DNA of 64,000 nt from an uncultured Bacteroidales bacterium (GCA_947164985.1 CAMUYI010000001.1:62001-126000); one strand, 5' to 3'; positions 20,367 to 29,054 are shown, counted from the first letter of the stretch. Made by a program: numbers and translations. Notes: generated by a model not told the origin, from the letters alone.

Positions 20367-20410
20367 GTAATGATAGGTACATGGTCCTGTAATGATACCG
20401 GCAATGGTCT
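20367..20410. repeat. Imperfect 22-bp tandem repeat in a divergent intergenic region
   Basis: Two adjacent 22-bp copies start at 20367 and 20389. Both begin GTAATGATA and end in ATGGTC plus CT or T. They lie between divergent genes, upstream of the 144-residue gene, and could be an operator or simply a local duplication. The remaining sequence up to 20600 shows no other clear element. Confidence 0.6.
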
Positions 20411-20601
20411 AGGATTACCACGAGAATACCCCGAGATTGATACGTAGGACTCCATGTCGAATACTATTCGTTGGTTTTTGCCACACTATCGCTTGCGCGA
20501 TGTTAAAATGAAAAATTTTCTGCAAATATACGATAAACTTTTCGCTTTTCCAATTTTTTTTGCAATAATCTTAAATTTTTCTTTCATTTTCTTGCAATTT
20601 A

Positions 20602-20633
20602 TTTGCATATTCCGAAAATTTGACGTACCTTTG
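20602..20633 (+). promoter_or_regulatory. Promoter for the Tat operon
   Basis: TTG (20603-20605, in TTGCATATTC) and TACCTTTG (20626-20633) are separated by 20 nt. The first gene begins at 20652, so the leader is about 12 nt. Confidence 0.85.
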
Positions 20634-20651
20634 CAGCGAGATTTAGCAATT

Positions 20652-21239
20652 ATGCACCGAAAAACAACTCTATTTCTTTTCTGTTTGATACAGGTCATCG
20701 TAGGCGTTTATGCCCACAACACTTCTGACATACCGGAAGAAGCGGTACGTACGATGTGCATCGAGTTGATTGATCGCTATCCTGTTGCTACCTTGCAAGA
20801 TGTCTATAAGACCTGCTACCAAGATTTTTTCGGAGCCGAGCATATGATGCGAGACACCGCTGCTGCCAGACATTATCTGCATAGCGAATTGGAGCAATGC
20901 GCAGCGCAAGACCTGAGCGCCATGCCGCTTCGCGAGCCGACGGGTTTCAGGCACCGGTTCGTGCGGATCAACTTGTGCAACATCCAAGAAGGAGCCATGA
21001 CGGAAGAAACATTGCTGACGCTATTTATTGACGCTGCCGGAAAAGACAATGCCGTTCATGACAATTGGGCATCCGAGTGGCGATTAATAGAGACTATCGC
21101 TCTGGATGTTCATCCGGATTGGCGAGATGAAGAATTGCAAGCCGAGCTACGCAAAGCCGCTGATTTACAGGCTGCTGTAAAGCATAGCGATGCTTTCCGA
21201 AATACCTATCACCCGCATTACCGCATCATCCGACAATGA
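20652..21239 (+). CDS. Exported hypothetical protein, first gene of the Tat operon
   Basis: The protein has 195 residues from the ATG at 20652. The open frame reaches back to 20454, but the promoter lies inside that extension, so the downstream start is chosen. A signal peptide (TTLFLFCLIQVIVGVYAH) predicts export to the periplasm. Recognisable blocks are TLQDVYKTCYQDFFGAEHM, LREPTGFRHRFVRINL and WRLIETIALDV, which I recall as a conserved Bacteroidota family without assigned function. Its stop overlaps the next ATG as ATGA, tying it to the polyferredoxin gene. It may be a periplasmic accessory of that redox system; this rests on context alone. Confidence 0.8.
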   Translation: MHRKTTLFLFCLIQVIVGVYAHNTSDIPEEAVRTMCIELIDRYPVATLQDVYKTCYQDFFGAEHMMRDTAAARHYLHSELEQCAAQDLSAMPLREPTGFRHRFVRINLCNIQEGAMTEETLLTLFIDAAGKDNAVHDNWASEWRLIETIALDVHPDWRDEELQAELRKAADLQAAVKHSDAFRNTYHPHYRIIRQ

Positions 21240-22720
21240 AGCCCAAAAGCCACATACTCCGCACCCTGCGCATTGTACTTGCCTCGTTTTTCTTCGTGGT
21301 GATTACATTGCTGTTTTTAGGAATCGGCGGAAGGTTCAATATATGGTTTGGCTGGGTGGCAAAAGTGCAGTTTCTGCCGGCGTTATTAGCCTTGGATTTC
21401 GGGATATTAGCGATACTGATTATAGTGACTCTTGTCTTCGGTCGTATCTATTGCAGTGTAATCTGTCCGCTGGGTATTATGCAGGATATCTTCAGCCGGT
21501 TTGGCAAAAGGCACCGCTTCCGTTATTCGCCGGAGAAGAAAGGGTTACGCTATACTATTTTGGTGGTGTTTATTGTCTGCCTGATTGTAGGCTTCGCCCC
21601 TGTGACAACGCTATTGGCTCCTTATTCCGCCTACGGACGCATCATCCAATCGATTTTCCGCCCTGTCTATGACATGCTGAGCAATACGCTGATGGTTTTT
21701 GACATGCGTATGGGCGGATACCATATAGGATATACGGAGATTTGGATGCGCAGCATAAGCACGTTTGCCATCGCGGTCCTGACCTTCGTCGGTTTAGGAT
21801 GGTTAGCTTGGCGGCATGGAAGAAGTTATTGTAACACGCTATGCCCCGTTGGCACGATCTTATCGTTGTTTGCGCGTGTCTCCTTGCTGCGCATACAAGT
21901 GGATGAGTCGAAATGCAACAAATGTTCGCTATGCGAGCGGAACTGCAAAGCCTCCGCTATCGACTCCAAGACGGGAAATATTGACTATTCGCGCTGCGTC
22001 GTTTGCGGAGATTGTCTGACTACTTGCAAACATGGGGCGTTGGAATATAAAGTATTCAGAAGTCAGCATTCCGATGTCAGCCCTGAGCCGGATAAGAAGA
22101 AACGGGCATTCCTGACCGGTGCAGCACTGGCGGTTGGGAGCGTAGCAATAGCACAGACAAAACTGAAAGTGGACGGCGGATTGGCCGCCCTATCCGAGAA
22201 GCAAAAGCCTCAGCGCAAGACTCCGATTACTCCCCCCGGATCTCTTTCCGCACATCACATGCAACGGCATTGTACGGCATGTCAACTATGCGTCAGTGCT
22301 TGTCCGAACAATGTGCTACGTCCTTCATCCGATCTCATGCGGTTCATGCAACCGGAATTGTCATTCGAGCGCGGATTCTGTCGTCCGGAATGTACGGTAT
22401 GCTCACATGTCTGCCCGACATCCGCCATACAACCCGTTCAAAGAGAGGACAAAACCGCCATTCGCATCGGTCATCCCGTCTGGATAGCAGAAAACTGTAT
22501 CCCTGTAGCCAATGGCGACAGTTGCGGTCTGTGTGCCCGCCAATGTCCGGCTGAGGCAATCATGATGGTGGACTATACGGCAGCAGACGGACGAAGAATC
22601 AAGGTGCCCGCCGTGGATAATGAACGTTGCATCGGGTGTGGCAAATGCGAGTATCTATGCCCGGCTCGTCCCTTTAGTGCCATTTATGTAGAAGGAAACG
22701 AAACGCATCACCATGAATAG
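21236..22720 (+). CDS. Membrane polyferredoxin (NapH-like part fused to periplasmic-type ferredoxin part)
   Basis: The protein has 494 residues. The first 220 form about five membrane helices with two CxxxCP motifs (CSVICPLG, CNTLCPVG) of the NapH/NosR-type Fer4_5 domain. Two four-Cys ferredoxin motifs follow (CNKCSLCERNC, CVVCGDCLTTC). A second hydrophobic segment preceded by KKKR-AFLTG resembles a degenerate Tat signal and leads into a further block with CTACQLCVSACP, CTVCSHVCP, CGLCARQCP and CIGCGKCEYLCP. It therefore looks like NapH and NapG/MauM-type modules in one chain, moving electrons across the membrane through many 4Fe-4S clusters. It overlaps the next gene by 8 bp and is probably the electron partner of the Tat-exported reductase. 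Confidence 0.9.
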   Translation: MKPKSHILRTLRIVLASFFFVVITLLFLGIGGRFNIWFGWVAKVQFLPALLALDFGILAILIIVTLVFGRIYCSVICPLGIMQDIFSRFGKRHRFRYSPEKKGLRYTILVVFIVCLIVGFAPVTTLLAPYSAYGRIIQSIFRPVYDMLSNTLMVFDMRMGGYHIGYTEIWMRSISTFAIAVLTFVGLGWLAWRHGRSYCNTLCPVGTILSLFARVSLLRIQVDESKCNKCSLCERNCKASAIDSKTGNIDYSRCVVCGDCLTTCKHGALEYKVFRSQHSDVSPEPDKKKRAFLTGAALAVGSVAIAQTKLKVDGGLAALSEKQKPQRKTPITPPGSLSAHHMQRHCTACQLCVSACPNNVLRPSSDLMRFMQPELSFERGFCRPECTVCSHVCPTSAIQPVQREDKTAIRIGHPVWIAENCIPVANGDSCGLCARQCPAEAIMMVDYTAADGRRIKVPAVDNERCIGCGKCEYLCPARPFSAIYVEGNETHHHE

Positions 22721-24110
22721 ACGAGACTTTATACAACATACAGCAGCCGCGGTAGCTGGTACATCCGTCCTATTGACGGCATGTAAGAAGAATTCAGCAG
22801 TCAGCCGTCAGTATTCAGAGAACACCAAACCGGCAGAGGCAATGACGACACGCGTCAACCCGAATACAGGGGATCACGTATCGCTGCTCGGATATGGTAT
22901 GATGCGCCTGCCGGAGAAAAACCATACTGAGGGAGAAAACCCTATTGACCAAGAAGCCGTCAACCGATTGGTGGACTACGCACTGGCACATGGTGTCAAT
23001 TATTTTGACACCTCGCCCGTCTATTGCCAGGGTTTTTCGGAACAGGCAACCGGTATTGCACTTAGCCGCCATCCCAGAAACAGTTATTTTATTGCCACGA
23101 AAATGAGCAATTTCTGGCCGGAATCGTGGCCCATAGAGGAATCCAAAGCTATTTTTGAGCGTTCGCTGCAATTCTTGCAAACAGATTATATCGATTATTT
23201 GTTGCTACATTCTGTAGGCAGAGGCGGACAAGGATTGAGCGGTATGGAGGTCTTCAACGGACGATTCATGGACAACGGCGTACTGGATTGGCTTGTTGAA
23301 CAGAAACGGATCGGACGAATCCGTAACCTCGGTTTCTCCTATCATGGCGACATCGATGTGTTTGACACCTTGCTTCGCTGGCATGACGAAGGCAAGTATC
23401 ATTGGGACTTCGTCCAGATAGAACTCAACTATCTGGATTGGGATTATGCCAATGAGATCAACGAGCGGAATACAGATGCATCCTATTTATATGCCGAATT
23501 GGCAAAACGAGCTATCCCCGCCGTTATCATGGAGCCGCTATTGGGAGGACGATTGGCCAAACTACCGCCTTCCGTAGTACGCCAACTCAAGCAACGGGAT
23601 ATTCATGCCACTCCAGCCGCATGGGCATTCCGGTACGCTGGAACGCCGAAATACGTACTAACCGTTCTAAGCGGCATGAGATACATAGAGCATGTACAGG
23701 AAAACTGCATCACCTACTCCCCTTTAAAGCCTTTGAGCGAAGAGGAAAATGCGATGCTGATGCAGATTGCCAAAGAACTATACGAAATACAAGAGGTACC
23801 ATGTACAGGGTGCAATTACTGCATGCCCTGTCCGTATGGCATCAATATACCTGCCGTTTTCGGCTATTATAACAACTGTCTCAAAGAGGACATATTTCCA
23901 AGCAGCGACGGTATGACAGAGGATAAAGCGTTTCGCAGAGATCGCAAACGCTGGCTCATCGGTTACGACCGCAAGATACCGCATATGCGTCAGGCAGATC
24001 ACTGTATCGGTTGTAATCGCTGCATTGCACAATGCCCGCAACATATTGATATTCCGCTTGAGATGCATAAGATCGATCAGTATGTCGAGCAACTCAAGCA
24101 ATCTATATAA
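22713..24110 (+). CDS. Tat-exported aldo/keto reductase-ferredoxin lipoprotein
   Basis: The protein has 465 residues. The N-terminus has a twin-arginine motif (NRRDFIQ), a hydrophobic stretch and a lipobox (LLTAC), so it should be folded in the cytosol with its cofactors, exported by Tat and lipid-anchored. Residues about 55-330 are an aldo/keto reductase barrel (NYFDTSPVYCQGFSE, IDYLLLH, GFSYHG). The C-terminus has two 4Fe-4S motifs (CTGCNYCMPCPYGI, CIGCNRCIAQCPQHI). This barrel-plus-ferredoxin form is known in anaerobes; its substrate is not known. Position between a polyferredoxin and tatAC indicates that it is the main Tat substrate here. The segment just after the lipobox is encoded by AGTCAGC-type repeats. 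Confidence 0.92.
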   Translation: MNRRDFIQHTAAAVAGTSVLLTACKKNSAVSRQYSENTKPAEAMTTRVNPNTGDHVSLLGYGMMRLPEKNHTEGENPIDQEAVNRLVDYALAHGVNYFDTSPVYCQGFSEQATGIALSRHPRNSYFIATKMSNFWPESWPIEESKAIFERSLQFLQTDYIDYLLLHSVGRGGQGLSGMEVFNGRFMDNGVLDWLVEQKRIGRIRNLGFSYHGDIDVFDTLLRWHDEGKYHWDFVQIELNYLDWDYANEINERNTDASYLYAELAKRAIPAVIMEPLLGGRLAKLPPSVVRQLKQRDIHATPAAWAFRYAGTPKYVLTVLSGMRYIEHVQENCITYSPLKPLSEEENAMLMQIAKELYEIQEVPCTGCNYCMPCPYGINIPAVFGYYNNCLKEDIFPSSDGMTEDKAFRRDRKRWLIGYDRKIPHMRQADHCIGCNRCIAQCPQHIDIPLEMHKIDQYVEQLKQSI

Positions 24111-24141
24111 AAAGGTAAACAAATAAATTATAAATGGCTTT

Positions 24142-24339
24142 ATGTTAGGTACATGGGAAATTATTTTAATCGTATTGGTTATTCTGCTTATCTTCGGAGG
24201 TAAGAAAATCCCTGAGTTGATGCGTGGCCTCGGTAAAGGCATACGCTCATTCAAAGACGGGATGAACGGGAAAGAGGAGCAAGAGGTAAAAGAAGATTCA
24301 AAAGTGGAAAGCCAAGAGCCGAAAGACAATGGCAAATAA
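24142..24339 (+). CDS. tatA: Sec-independent translocase subunit TatA
   Basis: The protein has 65 residues. A single membrane helix at the N-terminus (WEIILIVLVILLIFGG) is followed by the conserved hinge and amphipathic helix (KKIPELMRGLGKGIRSFKDG) and a short acidic tail. This is the standard TatA/E layout; no TatB gene is nearby, so TatA probably serves both roles as in minimal TatAC systems. It overlaps tatC by 11 bp and lies 31 bp behind the reductase gene that carries the Tat signal. Confidence 0.95.
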   Translation: MLGTWEIILIVLVILLIFGGKKIPELMRGLGKGIRSFKDGMNGKEEQEVKEDSKVESQEPKDNGK

Positions 24340-25027
24340 GGAATTGTCCTTCTGGGAGCACTTGGATGAACTGCGCAGTGTGCTGATCAAATCGATCTGC
24401 GCATGGGTAGTTGCTTTCATTGCCGCGTTTTGCTTGAAAGATTGGATCTTCGCATGGCTATTGAAACAGCTAGGCAATGATCAAACACTCGTGAATCTGG
24501 ATATCACAGGGCAGTTTGTAACGCATATACAGGTGTCTCTGTGTATAGGTTTTGTTATTGCGCTCCCCTTGATCATCTATTGGCTATATGGTTTTGTAGC
24601 ACCGGCTCTCTATGCATCGGAGAAACGCCATACCGTCATTTTCCTTATCTGCTCCATACTGCTTTTTGCAGCAGGGGTGGCACTCAATTATTTTCTTATT
24701 TTTCCGCTTTCTTTCCGTTTCCTGACGCTCTATGAAGTGAGTCCGATAGTCGAGAACCACATCAGCCTTGGTTCGTACATCTCGCTTTTGTTAGTGCTTT
24801 CCATCATAATGGGTCTGCTGTTCGAAGTGCCGGTACTGACATGGATACTTTCCTCTCTAGGTATCTTGCGCCGCGAATATATGCAAAAATACCGGCGGCA
24901 TGTATTCGTCGGTATTCTCATTTTAGCAGCAGTCATCACACCTACAGGAGACCCCTTCACGCTGCTATTAGTTACAATGCCCGTATACTTACTCTATGAG
25001 TTGAGCATCTGGATTATCAAGATGTAG
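24329..25027 (+). CDS. tatC: Sec-independent translocase subunit TatC
   Basis: The protein has 232 residues, near the usual length, with six membrane helices. Family features seen are the N-terminal SFWEHLDELRSVLIKS, which contains the conserved HLxELR motif, the central FxxxFEVPVLTWIL region and the P-x-GDPFTLLLVTMP segment close to the end. TatC is the receptor for twin-arginine signal peptides. It overlaps the opposite-strand gene at its 3' end by 39 bp. The operon has no other recognisable Tat substrate than the reductase lipoprotein, with the polyferredoxin as a possible second. Confidence 0.96.
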   Translation: MANKELSFWEHLDELRSVLIKSICAWVVAFIAAFCLKDWIFAWLLKQLGNDQTLVNLDITGQFVTHIQVSLCIGFVIALPLIIYWLYGFVAPALYASEKRHTVIFLICSILLFAAGVALNYFLIFPLSFRFLTLYEVSPIVENHISLGSYISLLLVLSIIMGLLFEVPVLTWILSSLGILRREYMQKYRRHVFVGILILAAVITPTGDPFTLLLVTMPVYLLYELSIWIIKM

Positions 25028-26578
25028 GGTGTTTTTTCCATCAGGAAGGAGAAGTATACGCTGATAGGGTTTGAGGACGTCATCGAAGATACTCATTCCT
25101 TCTTGCTGCAAGGTACTATCTATCTGTATATCCGCCATATCCAACAACGACCAGAAAAGATGATCGGCACAAACAGGTTCGTCTTTATGGCGCATCATAT
25201 TGGCTACCTTTTCTGGATAATCCTCTGCATAGTTATCGTTATACCATATCATCAACGGCACATGGTATTCGCTTTTGTATGGGGGTGTGTATCCATGTGC
25301 TCCGCCATGATCTCCTATCGGTCCTTCTCCATGATCCGAGGTAAATAGCCATTGGGTTATTCCTTGTTGCTTTTGCAGCACATTCGTCAAAGCCAATAGC
25401 ATAGAATCCGTGTATAGGATGCTATTATCGTAGGCATTATTATACATCGCTTCGCCGCGTACAGCATTCGAAGTCGTGACATCCGGAAAATAGCGCGATG
25501 TGCATGCATCCGTATTGATATAGAACTGGTGATTGCCCCATAGATGCATGATTACAAACAGTTTGTCCGCTGTTGCGCATAGCGAATCCACCACTGCCGG
25601 CATATCCATATCCCGCTTCACGCGTATGATCTCTGCGCCTCGCGCTACGTAATCGCTGACCCCGTCGCTCACTAGTTGCGCCTCATTGGTCAGCCAAACG
25701 GTTTTGAACCCGCATTCGGCATAAGCCTGCTGCACGCCCCATTCTTGATAATTTGCCGCAAAAGTATCGGGTGTGGCACGTGTAATCATCATCGGTACGG
25801 CATACATAGTAAAAACTCCGGTGGCATAATAATCCGTATAGCGCACTAATGAAGATAATGAACCCATTCTCGGCATCGTTATACGATAATTCGTACCATC
25901 TAATGAAACATGGTCATCCCGCAAGGATTCGTCGATTATCAGAAGATATATTTCCTTGCCTACCGGCGTATAATTTCGTGTGGCGCCATATATAAAAGAC
26001 TCCTGTTGCGACGTTAGCAGATTCCGCTCGTTGCGCTGACGCAAGGCCTCCTTTGCTTGCAGATAGACATTCAGAGGAAAGCATACTTGACATGGTATCG
26101 CTACCAGCACTAACATCAATCCGGCGGAAACGGCTACCACCCATTTTTGCCATGAAAAAGACGGTCGGGTTATAAATATCAATACGGTCGCTAAAAAATA
26201 GGCCGCTGCTACGCCCTCTACCACATATACATGCTGGATGATAATACGTACTACCGCTCCGTCCGCCTCATATGGCGTAGTCATAAACAGCGAACGCAAA
26301 TAGCCAGCTGAAGCGATGTCGCCATCATATACCAGCAAATGTGCTGACTCAAAAAGGGTTCCTATAAAAAGCAAGGTAAACAACAGCCATCTCAACCATC
26401 GCCATGGACACCAAAGAATCAGGCTACAGGCAAGTGTTGTGATCGTAAGAGATAACGGGAAGAAGGTCTTCACATCTGCAGGATACCACCAACCATGTAA
26501 AAATGTCGGTACCGATAATACCAACACCACACAAACCAATACGAGCAAATCTCTGCTATTTGCGTTTACGCTTTTCAT
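24989..26578 (-). CDS. Phosphoethanolamine transferase-like membrane sulfatase-fold enzyme
   Basis: The protein has 529 residues. About five N-terminal membrane helices (residues 10-170) are followed by a periplasmic alkaline-phosphatase/sulfatase-fold domain. Metal and nucleophile motifs seen are LLIIDESLRDDHVSL, the Thr-containing stretch ATGVFTMYAVPM, HLWGNH and TSDHGEGPIGDHGGAHGY. This is the EptA/Mcr-like pattern. Such enzymes move phosphoethanolamine from phosphatidylethanolamine to lipid A or to other glycans; the acceptor is not deducible here. It overlaps lgt by 23 bp and is transcribed from the lgt promoter. Its last codons overlap the 3' end of tatC in antisense. Confidence 0.88.
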   Translation of the reverse strand: MKSVNANSRDLLVLVCVVLVLSVPTFLHGWWYPADVKTFFPLSLTITTLACSLILWCPWRWLRWLLFTLLFIGTLFESAHLLVYDGDIASAGYLRSLFMTTPYEADGAVVRIIIQHVYVVEGVAAAYFLATVLIFITRPSFSWQKWVVAVSAGLMLVLVAIPCQVCFPLNVYLQAKEALRQRNERNLLTSQQESFIYGATRNYTPVGKEIYLLIIDESLRDDHVSLDGTNYRITMPRMGSLSSLVRYTDYYATGVFTMYAVPMMITRATPDTFAANYQEWGVQQAYAECGFKTVWLTNEAQLVSDGVSDYVARGAEIIRVKRDMDMPAVVDSLCATADKLFVIMHLWGNHQFYINTDACTSRYFPDVTTSNAVRGEAMYNNAYDNSILYTDSMLLALTNVLQKQQGITQWLFTSDHGEGPIGDHGGAHGYTPPYKSEYHVPLMIWYNDNYAEDYPEKVANMMRHKDEPVCADHLFWSLLDMADIQIDSTLQQEGMSIFDDVLKPYQRILLLPDGKNTLHLDNPDAQLIE

Positions 26579-27419
26579 GACTCTCTACTATTGGTCCGTA
26601 CGAAACCGAATGCCTGCTATAGACAATCAACACAATACCGATGATGACATACGGGATACTGAGCATCTGTCCCATATTGAGCACGAATGCTTCTTCAAAC
26701 TCCCGCTGCACAGGCTTCAAAAACTCAATAAAGAATCGCGGGACCCATAACATCAAAGCAGATATACCGGTCAACAACCCAAGACGCTTTCCAGCATTCG
26801 TGCGCAGATACAGATACCACCATATCCCTATTGCCACCCACGCCAGCAAAGATTCATAAATAGCTGTCGGATGACAAGGCAAAGTGTCTCCGTTATACAC
26901 AAAAAGGAATCCCCATGGCAAACCTGTCGGGTTACCGTATATCTCCGAATTGAAGATATTGGACAAGCGCGAGATGGCATGAAAAACCAACCGGCTCACA
27001 ATCATCCGATCCATTACCCACCATGTACTGCATTGAAAGAGGAACTTCGCTACCAGCCATGCTCCCAGCCACATACCGAAATCCACACCATGGCTCGCCA
27101 TTCCATGACCGATACGGAGCCATTTGGACGGATGTTCAAACGTCGGATTGCACAATATGCCATCTACATCATACCACTCGTAGAACCAGCAATGAAAACA
27201 ATGACAAAAGAATGTTCCTAACAGCGTACAGGCTATAAACGCCACATCCACATAATTGCGCGGCAACTGCTCTTTGCGATAAATGATCCACTGGAACAAA
27301 TACACGAATAGGATCGCCAATGTCACTATCGTCCCATACCAGCCAATAGCAAAATGCTCGCCCTCATAGATAAATGGCGAGACATTCCATGTAATATAAT
27401 TCAGAATTGATAGCATCAT
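26556..27419 (-). CDS. lgt: Prolipoprotein diacylglyceryl transferase
   Basis: The protein has 287 residues and about seven membrane helices. It transfers diacylglycerol from phosphatidylglycerol to the lipobox Cys. Family signatures are HGMASHGVDFG (the H-G-G-L-S-x-H-G region), the Lgt signature around ISRLSNIFNSEIYG and PCHPTAIYESL. Two consecutive Met codons begin the frame (27419 or 27416); the promoter lies 22 bp upstream. Several lipoproteins encoded in this window (the Tat reductase, the TRL-like protein, the thioredoxin-like protein, the M28 peptidase, the PKD protein) would be its substrates. Confidence 0.95.
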   Translation of the reverse strand: MMLSILNYITWNVSPFIYEGEHFAIGWYGTIVTLAILFVYLFQWIIYRKEQLPRNYVDVAFIACTLLGTFFCHCFHCWFYEWYDVDGILCNPTFEHPSKWLRIGHGMASHGVDFGMWLGAWLVAKFLFQCSTWWVMDRMIVSRLVFHAISRLSNIFNSEIYGNPTGLPWGFLFVYNGDTLPCHPTAIYESLLAWVAIGIWWYLYLRTNAGKRLGLLTGISALMLWVPRFFIEFLKPVQREFEEAFVLNMGQMLSIPYVIIGIVLIVYSRHSVSYGPIVESHEKRKRK

Positions 27420-27440
27420 AAGGCTTCATAAACCGCGCTG

Positions 27441-27471
27441 CAAAATTACTGCTTTTTTTTGATATATGCAA
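27441..27471 (-). promoter_or_regulatory. Promoter for lgt and the transferase gene
   Basis: The minus-strand boxes are TAATTTTG (27441-27448) and TTG (27469-27471, in TTGCATATATC), 20 nt apart. Poly-T runs flank the -33 element. Confidence 0.88.
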
Positions 27472-27814
27472 GTTTTTTTTGAGAAAAAATGAGACAGCAG
27501 GGAAAGAGGGTTTTGGAAAAGGTTGAATATGAAATGGATAGATTGGGTTTTGCTGTCGCAAGGGACAAAAAGGCCGGTAAGGGGATATACGAAAAGAGTT
27601 TGGAGGGCGGGTTATATTAGTAATAGATTTCGAAATTTCGTGATAATTATTTAAAGAAAAAATTTAGAAAAAAACAAATAAAAAACCTGATTGAGAAAAT
27701 TATATTAAAAATAACTTTTTGAAAAACAACCTTCGTTGTTCATAACTTGTCTTGATAATTCACTGTTCCGAATCAGTAGTGTCCCATTAAAAATAAACAA
27801 AAACCAACAAAACC
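27472..27814. other. AT-rich intergenic stretch without a gene
   Basis: No ORF of note is present. Visible elements are a CGAAATTTCG palindrome (27631-27640) and a hairpin AACAAC-CTTC-GTTGTT (27725-27740). The region precedes the folded leader of the DUF3987 gene. No TTG-N20-TAnnTTTG promoter was found. Confidence 0.6.
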
Positions 27815-27936
27815 CTTTGAGTGCTTTAGAAGCTTTGCTTCTTTTACCAATTGCTACTAAAACCTACTTGTAAGTGAACTTACAGATAGCTTTTACTACC
27901 AATTTGTACAACTCTACGAGTATAAAGCACTCAAAG
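27815..27936 (+). promoter_or_regulatory. Folded leader closed by a perfect 14-bp inverted repeat
   Basis: CTTTGAGTGCTTTA (27815-27828) is the exact reverse complement of 27923-27936. Inside lie a hairpin AGAAGC-TTT-GCTTCT (27828-27842), a palindrome TGTAAGT-GA-ACTTACA (27869-27884) and TTGTACAA (27904-27911). The whole could fold as a multi-branched RNA ending 37 nt before the DUF3987 ATG, or as a DNA cruciform or recombination site. Confidence 0.65.
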
Positions 27937-27973
27937 ACATAAACATAAAAAACATTTTAACCTTTTTTACATT

Positions 27974-28936
27974 ATGATTAAAAACCTTAATTTGATGGAG
28001 GGACAGGAAGACCTCCGCATCGTCGAGCATCTCGACATGCAAAAACTCCCTGAGAGTGTACAACAGATGCTTTCGCTGGCGAGTACAGAGGAAGAAAAGG
28101 ACATTATCCTAATGGCGACGCTTGCAGGTGCGAGTGCATGCGTACCGAATCTGTATTTTACCTATGGTCCGACAGGCAAGAAGTACTACGCGAACCTGCA
28201 ATGCTTCATTTTAGCGTCCGCAGCAAGCGGTAAGGGTATTGCAAATCAAGCCTTAGAGATGGTGCGCGTGGTGGATGAGCAGCATCCGATGCTGATTGCC
28301 GGCGACAGTACGTTAGCAGCATGGTATAAGGCGCTGGAGGCGCAAGACGTTGTCGGTTACATGCACGAGAGCGAAGGAAGCGTGATCACAGACATCTGGA
28401 AGTCGGGTGCGGCGAACTACAACACGGCGCTTCGCAAGGCAGCGGAACATGAACCGATTAGTAGGAACCGCTGCAAAGGGGCTTCTGAGATCAAGTGCCC
28501 GCGCCTCTCGATGCTGCTTACGGGCACTTTCGGACAATACAAGGCATTGGTGCCGAGCGTCGAAAATGGATATTTCTCGCGCCTACTGACGGTGGTGATC
28601 AAAGGGACAAACGGTTTTGACAAGCGGTATGTGAGCTCCAAAGTCGGGCAGAGTGCGATCCCAAAGATTGTGGGAAGGGAATTATTGCGCATATATTCGC
28701 GATTAATGGAAGGCGACGAACGCGAATGGAGCCTCACCGATGCGCAGAAAGAGCGGTTGGGTGAGCACCTGGAGACGGAATACGGGACGTTGATGGAAAT
28801 GTTAGGCGATAATTTCCATTCGGCGGTGATACGAATGGCGGTGCAGATAGAAAGGATCGCGATGATACTGACGACGATGAGGGCCGCGAAGATAGCCGCG
28901 GCGAGGAAGCCTCGCAACTCGATGGAAGCACTATGA
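27974..28936 (+). CDS. DUF3987-family protein, probably C-terminally truncated
   Basis: The protein has 320 residues. The pattern LYFTYGPTGKKYYANLQCFI followed by ASAASGKG is the N-terminal half of DUF3987 proteins, a group with a P-loop-like site often found on Bacteroidales mobile elements and near virus-like or plasmid genes. Later matching blocks are GYMHESEGS, LSMLLTGTFGQY, and MAVQIERIAMILTTMR. Family members usually continue for 100 or more residues after this last helix; here the frame stops shortly after, and the +1 frame stays open to 29084 without clear similarity. Truncation or frameshift is therefore likely. It stands alone between a folded leader and a convergent secreted-protein gene. 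Confidence 0.75.
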   Translation: MIKNLNLMEGQEDLRIVEHLDMQKLPESVQQMLSLASTEEEKDIILMATLAGASACVPNLYFTYGPTGKKYYANLQCFILASAASGKGIANQALEMVRVVDEQHPMLIAGDSTLAAWYKALEAQDVVGYMHESEGSVITDIWKSGAANYNTALRKAAEHEPISRNRCKGASEIKCPRLSMLLTGTFGQYKALVPSVENGYFSRLLTVVIKGTNGFDKRYVSSKVGQSAIPKIVGRELLRIYSRLMEGDEREWSLTDAQKERLGEHLETEYGTLMEMLGDNFHSAVIRMAVQIERIAMILTTMRAAKIAAARKPRNSMEAL

Positions 28937-29054
28937 TCCGGGGTATAGATGAGCGTATGAGCCTCATAGCGCGTACGCGTATCCATGATATAATTGTCGA
29001 AGAGATGCATGACTTCCACACTGAAAACGCTTGCGATTCCGACTTGTACGGTGG

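Noticed and set aside
27815..27936. Terminal inverted repeats of a small insertion sequence
   Set aside because: No transposase lies between or next to the arms, no target duplication was seen, and the interior is only 94 bp with further hairpins.
28417..29019. Minus-strand frame opposite the DUF3987 gene, with a hydrophobic stretch
   Set aside because: The plus strand has family motifs over the same bases; no start context or promoter supports the minus frame.
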